Of a DNA stretch of 64,000 nt, positions 61,241 to 64,000 are shown one piece after another. Position numbers and translations under genes: made by a program. Below the pieces are notes generated by a model. That model did not search any database and was not told the DNA's origin. It saw nothing but the letters and a program-made list of their open reading frames with translations. Position 1 is the first letter of the stretch, and every line of letters starts with the position of its first letter. Where the stretch lies: assembly GCA_032719365.1 (NCBI GenBank), contig CM064872.1, positions 54,674,891-54,738,890 of the forward strand, written 5' to 3'. The stretch comes from Prinsepia uniflora. Lineage: Eukaryota; Streptophyta; Magnoliopsida; Rosales; Rosaceae.

Positions 61241-62958
61241 AGAGTTTTGAAATCAATGAAGGTGGAAAAGACATCAGATTTTTTCTTTAGAGGATAAAGC
61301 CATGTATACTTCGTGTAGTGGTCAACAAAAATAATGTAATAAGAAAAACAGTCAATGGAAGTATGAGGGGCAGGACCCCACACATCGGTATATATTAATT
61401 GTAAAGGACGATGACTGTGAAGGGAGGAGGTGCCAAATGGCAGCCTATGACTCTTATTACAAAGACATGACAAACATGGGGACTCTTTGAGCTTGGGAGA
61501 CAGATTGATGGAGGATTGACGAAGGACGTTGTGGACGACTTTGGAGTGGGGATGACCAAGACGACGATGCCAGAGATTGAGTGAAACAACAATGCCTACC
61601 AGTGTCTGTGGTTGGTGTAAGGTTGCAGGTGACCACTCGTAGACACCATCCTTACTCGGGCCTTGAAGGAGAACCGCCCCCGTGCTTAGATCCTTCACAT
61701 GAAAACAAGAGGGAAAGAGTTCAATAGAGGTATTGTGCTGTTTGTTAAACTGGGAAATAGAGAGAATATTTCTAGTTATTTGAGGTGCACAGAGAACATT
61801 ATGGAGAAGAAAGGATTTATTGGAGGGAGAGGATAGAGTGGTGGAGACGACATGGGTGATGTCAAGCCCTTTACCGTTACCAATGATGATCTCGTCTGGG
61901 CCCTGGTATTCAGAAACAGCAGACAGATGGTGAGGGGAGGCGGTCACATGGTGAGACGCACCAGAATCGAGGAGCCAAGGTGAGGAGGTGCCCGGGTTGG
62001 TTGGATTGGCTACGGGTTGGGCAGCAGGATTTTGTTGAAGTTGTGGACAGCGCTTAGCGCTATGCCCCTGTATGCCACACCATTGACAGAACCCTCGATA
62101 GTCGCTGCCTTGGTTTGGATTGGACCTGCGATTGCTGGTGGAGGGCTGGGAAGAGTGGGTGGAGGAGTAACCACGGTTGTCAGACTGCTGGTAGGAGCTC
62201 CGGTGGTCAGAAGAGCTTCTTGGCTGACGGTTATAGGAAGTGCCACGGGCTGTGTTGGCCGGATTTGCAGTGATGGGAGGTTGGGGGGAAGCAGGGGCTT
62301 CACGTGTGGTGGCGGCCTCATGCTGTACCAGCATATCGTGCAGGTTCTCAAAAGAGACCGGAGTGTCTCGAGAACGAACAGCAGCAGAAATATCCTTAAA
62401 GGCAGAGCCGACGCCATTAAGGACGTAAAGAAGGAGATCATCATCTGAGAGGGGGGCATCAATTGCAGCCAGTTCATCGGAGAGAAGACGGACTTCCTGC
62501 AGGTAGTCAGTGACAGGACGATTGTCACGGCGAAGGAGAGTCAACTGCTCCTTAAGGCCTAGAACACGAGCTCGAGCCTTGCTAGCATAGAGCCATGTGA
62601 GGCGGGTCCAGGTTGCCTCTGAAGTTTTGGCAGCAACGATCAGGGTTACTACCTGAGGAGAGACAGAACCAAGGATCGCATGGAGGATGAGCTGATCCTG
62701 GCGAAACCAGAGAGCACGGGCTAGGGTTTCAGTTGTGGGTGGACAGGGACGGGTACCATCAACATACCCCATGAGATCGTATCCGAGTAGGAGAGCATTG
62801 AATTGTGCTCTCCACGGGAAGAAGTTGGTGGCTGTCAGTTTCACAGGGAACTGGGCGGCGTTGATGGAGATGAGAGATGAAAAGGGGGAGGTGGTATCGG
62901 TGGTTGGTGGGGGATTAGGGCTAAGGGTGGCGGCTGCAGGAGTGGGTTGGGCGGCCAT
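61234..62958 (-). CDS. Copia gag-protease-integrase N-part (574 codons, truncated by frameshift)
   Basis: ATG at 62958-62956, 45 bases past the PBS. Gag region is residues 1-280 (with 'LGLKEQLTLLRRDN' and 'LLSDELAAIDAPLSDDDLL' as in UBN2-type gag). CCHC zinc knuckle is C291-C294-H299-C304. Protease 'LLDSGASHH' has its catalytic Asp at 331. GAG-pre-integrase HHCC finger is H464, H469, C495, C498, and the first integrase core Asp is 525 ('IYTDVWGP'). The frame ends at residue 574 because a deletion between two 'aaactct' repeats fused 'STFIDFKTL' directly to the codons of the second integrase aspartate in a different frame. Gag and protease could still be made. Confidence 0.9.
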   Translation of the reverse strand: MAAQPTPAAATLSPNPPPTTDTTSPFSSLISINAAQFPVKLTATNFFPWRAQFNALLLGYDLMGYVDGTRPCPPTTETLARALWFRQDQLILHAILGSVSPQVVTLIVAAKTSEATWTRLTWLYASKARARVLGLKEQLTLLRRDNRPVTDYLQEVRLLSDELAAIDAPLSDDDLLLYVLNGVGSAFKDISAAVRSRDTPVSFENLHDMLVQHEAATTREAPASPQPPITANPANTARGTSYNRQPRSSSDHRSSYQQSDNRGYSSTHSSQPSTSNRRSNPNQGSDYRGFCQWCGIQGHSAKRCPQLQQNPAAQPVANPTNPGTSSPWLLDSGASHHVTASPHHLSAVSEYQGPDEIIIGNGKGLDITHVVSTTLSSPSNKSFLLHNVLCAPQITRNILSISQFNKQHNTSIELFPSCFHVKDLSTGAVLLQGPSKDGVYEWSPATLHQPQTLVGIVVSLNLWHRRLGHPHSKVVHNVLRQSSINLSPKLKESPCLSCLCNKSHRLPFGTSSLHSHRPLQLIYTDVWGPAPHTSIDCFSYYIIFVDHYTKYTWLYPLKKKSDVFSTFIDFKTLH

Positions 62959-63002
62959 GGATTAGGGTTTGCTTTCCAGGGTTGCTCAGTGGAGCTTTTA
63001 CT

Positions 63003-63014
63003 GCTCTGATACCA
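63003..63014 (-). promoter_or_regulatory. Copia primer-binding site
   Basis: TGGTATCAGAGC on the minus strand, directly abutting the 5' LTR; perfect complement to the 3' end of plant initiator tRNA-Met. Confidence 0.95.
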
Positions 63015-63272
63015 TAAACAGATATGAATTTCCTTGTTTATTAACTAATGATTCTTTACAATAGGAGAATCCTATATATACAGTTCCTAGGTAAGTCTAA
63101 GTAGGAAAACAATTATAAACTAGGTAGGAAATCGTGGACCTAACTAGGGAAGTATCTACAGAGATCCTAGGACAGTTTTAGGAAGGAATTTGCTGAATTC
63201 CTTTGACTTCTGAGATCTGGGAATCAGGGAGATTGATCCTCAATCTCCTGGGATTCCCTTGTATCTTTATCA
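63015..63272 (-). repeat. Copia 5' LTR
   Basis: 258 bp, one mismatch to the 3' LTR. 'cctatatata' inside (about 63070) is the probable TATA region in either reading; the true promoter is on the minus strand. Confidence 0.93.
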
Positions 63273-63691
63273 ATGGACACGTTTCCATGTTCTATTAGGA
63301 TTAGTGTATCTTTGTTTTCTGTTTTAATTAGGAGTAGGCATGTTCCCATGTTCTATTAGGATTAGGATGTTCTTTCTAATTCCAGTTTAATTAGGATTTC
63401 TAGTTTGTTTAATTCCCTATAAATACCCCATTGTAATTCAATGGAAAGGAGATGAGTTTATGAATATAGTTTGAGAATATTTCCTGCGAAAGGATTATTT
63501 TGGGTGCGAAACCCCTGGAGCGATTCCAGATTATTTTGGTGTGAAACCAAGTTTTGGTGTGAAGCCAAGTTCAGGTGTGAAGCCCCTGGAGTGATTCCAG
63601 ACCTATCTTTTAAGTTTTATGTTTGTTTTCTTAAAGTTTGCTTCCATTAGTTTGTTAAATCGTAGGCTTCACATCTGTCCTACGTCAAATT

Positions 63692-63703
63692 TGGTATCAG
63701 AGC
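63692..63703 (+). promoter_or_regulatory. Primer-binding site of the second retroelement
   Basis: TGGTATCAGAGC, four bases after the LTR end 'ctacgtca'. Perfect tRNA-iMet complement; fixes the plus orientation of this element. Confidence 0.9.
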
Positions 63704-63769
63704 AGATTCTTTCTCCTCTGGGCACCATTGAATGTCCACAATTCGTAGCGAGTGGACTACCCATCAAAT

Positions 63770-64000
63770 ATGGATGCTGAACGGACAGCACAAATCCTAG
63801 AGAAATTGTCCAAGGATGTTGCTGAATTTCAAACCACACTGCAAGAACACACCACCCAATTACGAGAGCACTCCATTGCCTTGGGAAGTCGCCAGAACAG
63901 AGACCGTGAGACCGGAAGAGAAGGCAAGAATTTTTGCCAACTAGATGCTAATAAAAAGGTTATGATGCCAAGGTCAGTTGATATGATTAATGAGTTTTTG
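63770..64000 (+). CDS. First ORF of the second retroelement (gag-like), cut by window end
   Basis: ATG at 63770 opens a frame of 77 codons that is still open at 64000. It starts 'MDAERTAQILEKLSKDVAEF' and has a heptad-like N-terminal segment ('LQEHTTQLREHSIAL') that could form a coiled coil, then a charged linker. Position 67 bases past the PBS makes it the gag of the element. No zinc knuckle or protease is reached, so family assignment is left open. Confidence 0.6.
   Translation, partial: MDAERTAQILEKLSKDVAEFQTTLQEHTTQLREHSIALGSRQNRDRETGREGKNFCQLDANKKVMMPRSVDMINEFL

Larger units (their letters stand above)
58428..63272 (-). mobile_element. Ty1/copia retrotransposon (Ale/Retrofit type), recent, defective
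   Basis: Two 258-bp LTRs (58428-58685 and 63015-63272) differ at one base (58433 G versus 63020 A). On the minus strand the order is 5' LTR, PBS TGGTATCAGAGC (63014-63003), gag-protease-integrase, RT, RNase H, purine tract TTGCGGGGGCG (58696-58686), 3' LTR. Flanks are ATAGA (58423-58427) and ATGGA (63273-63277), a TSD with one mismatch. LTR identity implies a recent insertion, yet coding has an integrase deletion with frameshift (about 61245), an RT frameshift (59854-59859) and an RNase H stop (59144-59146). Confidence 0.93.
58343..63687 (+). mobile_element. 5' LTR of a second retroelement, split by the copia element
   Basis: Begins TGATGCGGAATGTTCAAG at 58343, is broken at 58427 by the copia element, resumes at 63273-63278 and ends ...CTGTCCTACGTCA at 63687 (net about 0.5 kb). 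A canonical primer-binding site follows. Internal short repeats 'ttttggtgtgaaaccaag' (63533-63590, about three units) are present. The rest of this element lies past 64000, so its class cannot be fixed. Confidence 0.75.

Overview
This is plant nuclear DNA, almost certainly from a eudicot. It contains Ty3/gypsy chromovirus and Ty1/copia (Ale/Retrofit-type) retrotransposons, Cassandra-type TRIM elements whose LTRs carry a 5S-rRNA-derived segment, a Harbinger/Tourist-like MITE, GT-AG introns, and a hairpin matching the conserved plant microRNA miR394. I cannot name the species. About 85% of the window is retrotransposon-derived. It is a nested pile in which newer elements sit inside older LTRs, and most elements have collapsed to solo LTRs. 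Each 'TG...CA' unit was called from its ends, from sequence shared with other copies in the window and, where visible, from the 5-bp target-site duplication (TSD).

Layout. 1-6983: fragments of four LTRs (E, F, H, N). 6984-9229: AT-rich insertion, unclassified. 9230-13850: LTR I split by solo LTR G (perfect TSD). 13851-19530: Cassandra copy 1 (15496-15885) within otherwise unassigned DNA, including an LTR-like stretch near 17.6-18.6 kb. 19908-42550: Cassandra copy 2, whose second LTR is split into three pieces, first by a complete but decayed Ty3/gypsy chromovirus (element A, 20434-36746, itself carrying solo LTRs B and M, the latter with a MITE) and then by solo LTR C (36790-42451, carrying solo LTR D). 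42561-45329: LTR J with a 166-bp (TG)n. 45330-46147: gene-fragment island (ARF-like B3 piece). 46153-52898: solo LTR K split by truncated element L.

52.9-58.3 kb is the only stretch that looks like ordinary gene space. It holds a BSD-domain-like gene fragment, a MIR394 candidate on the minus strand (55351-55485), and the last two exons of an unidentified protein-coding gene on the minus strand (57302-57629). Upstream of those exons lies the 5' LTR of a second, plus-strand retroelement (58343 onward, leaving the window inside its first ORF). That LTR is itself split by a copia element (58428-63272) with nearly identical LTRs.

Four LTR groups recur. Group 1 (F, G, B, D, K) carries arrays of GAGTTTAAAGACTC. 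Group 2 (H, I, C, M, L) carries arrays of a ~30-bp GGGCCC-centred unit. Group 3 (A, E) belongs to the element with pol. Group 4 (N, J) is the fourth. All share the start TGTAAC/TGACCCG, a GC-rich CACGCGC module or part of it, and a duplicated ~172-bp module near the LTR start. No autonomous element is intact: the chromovirus pol is full of stops and frameshifts, and the recent copia copy has an integrase deletion, an RT frameshift and an RNase H stop.
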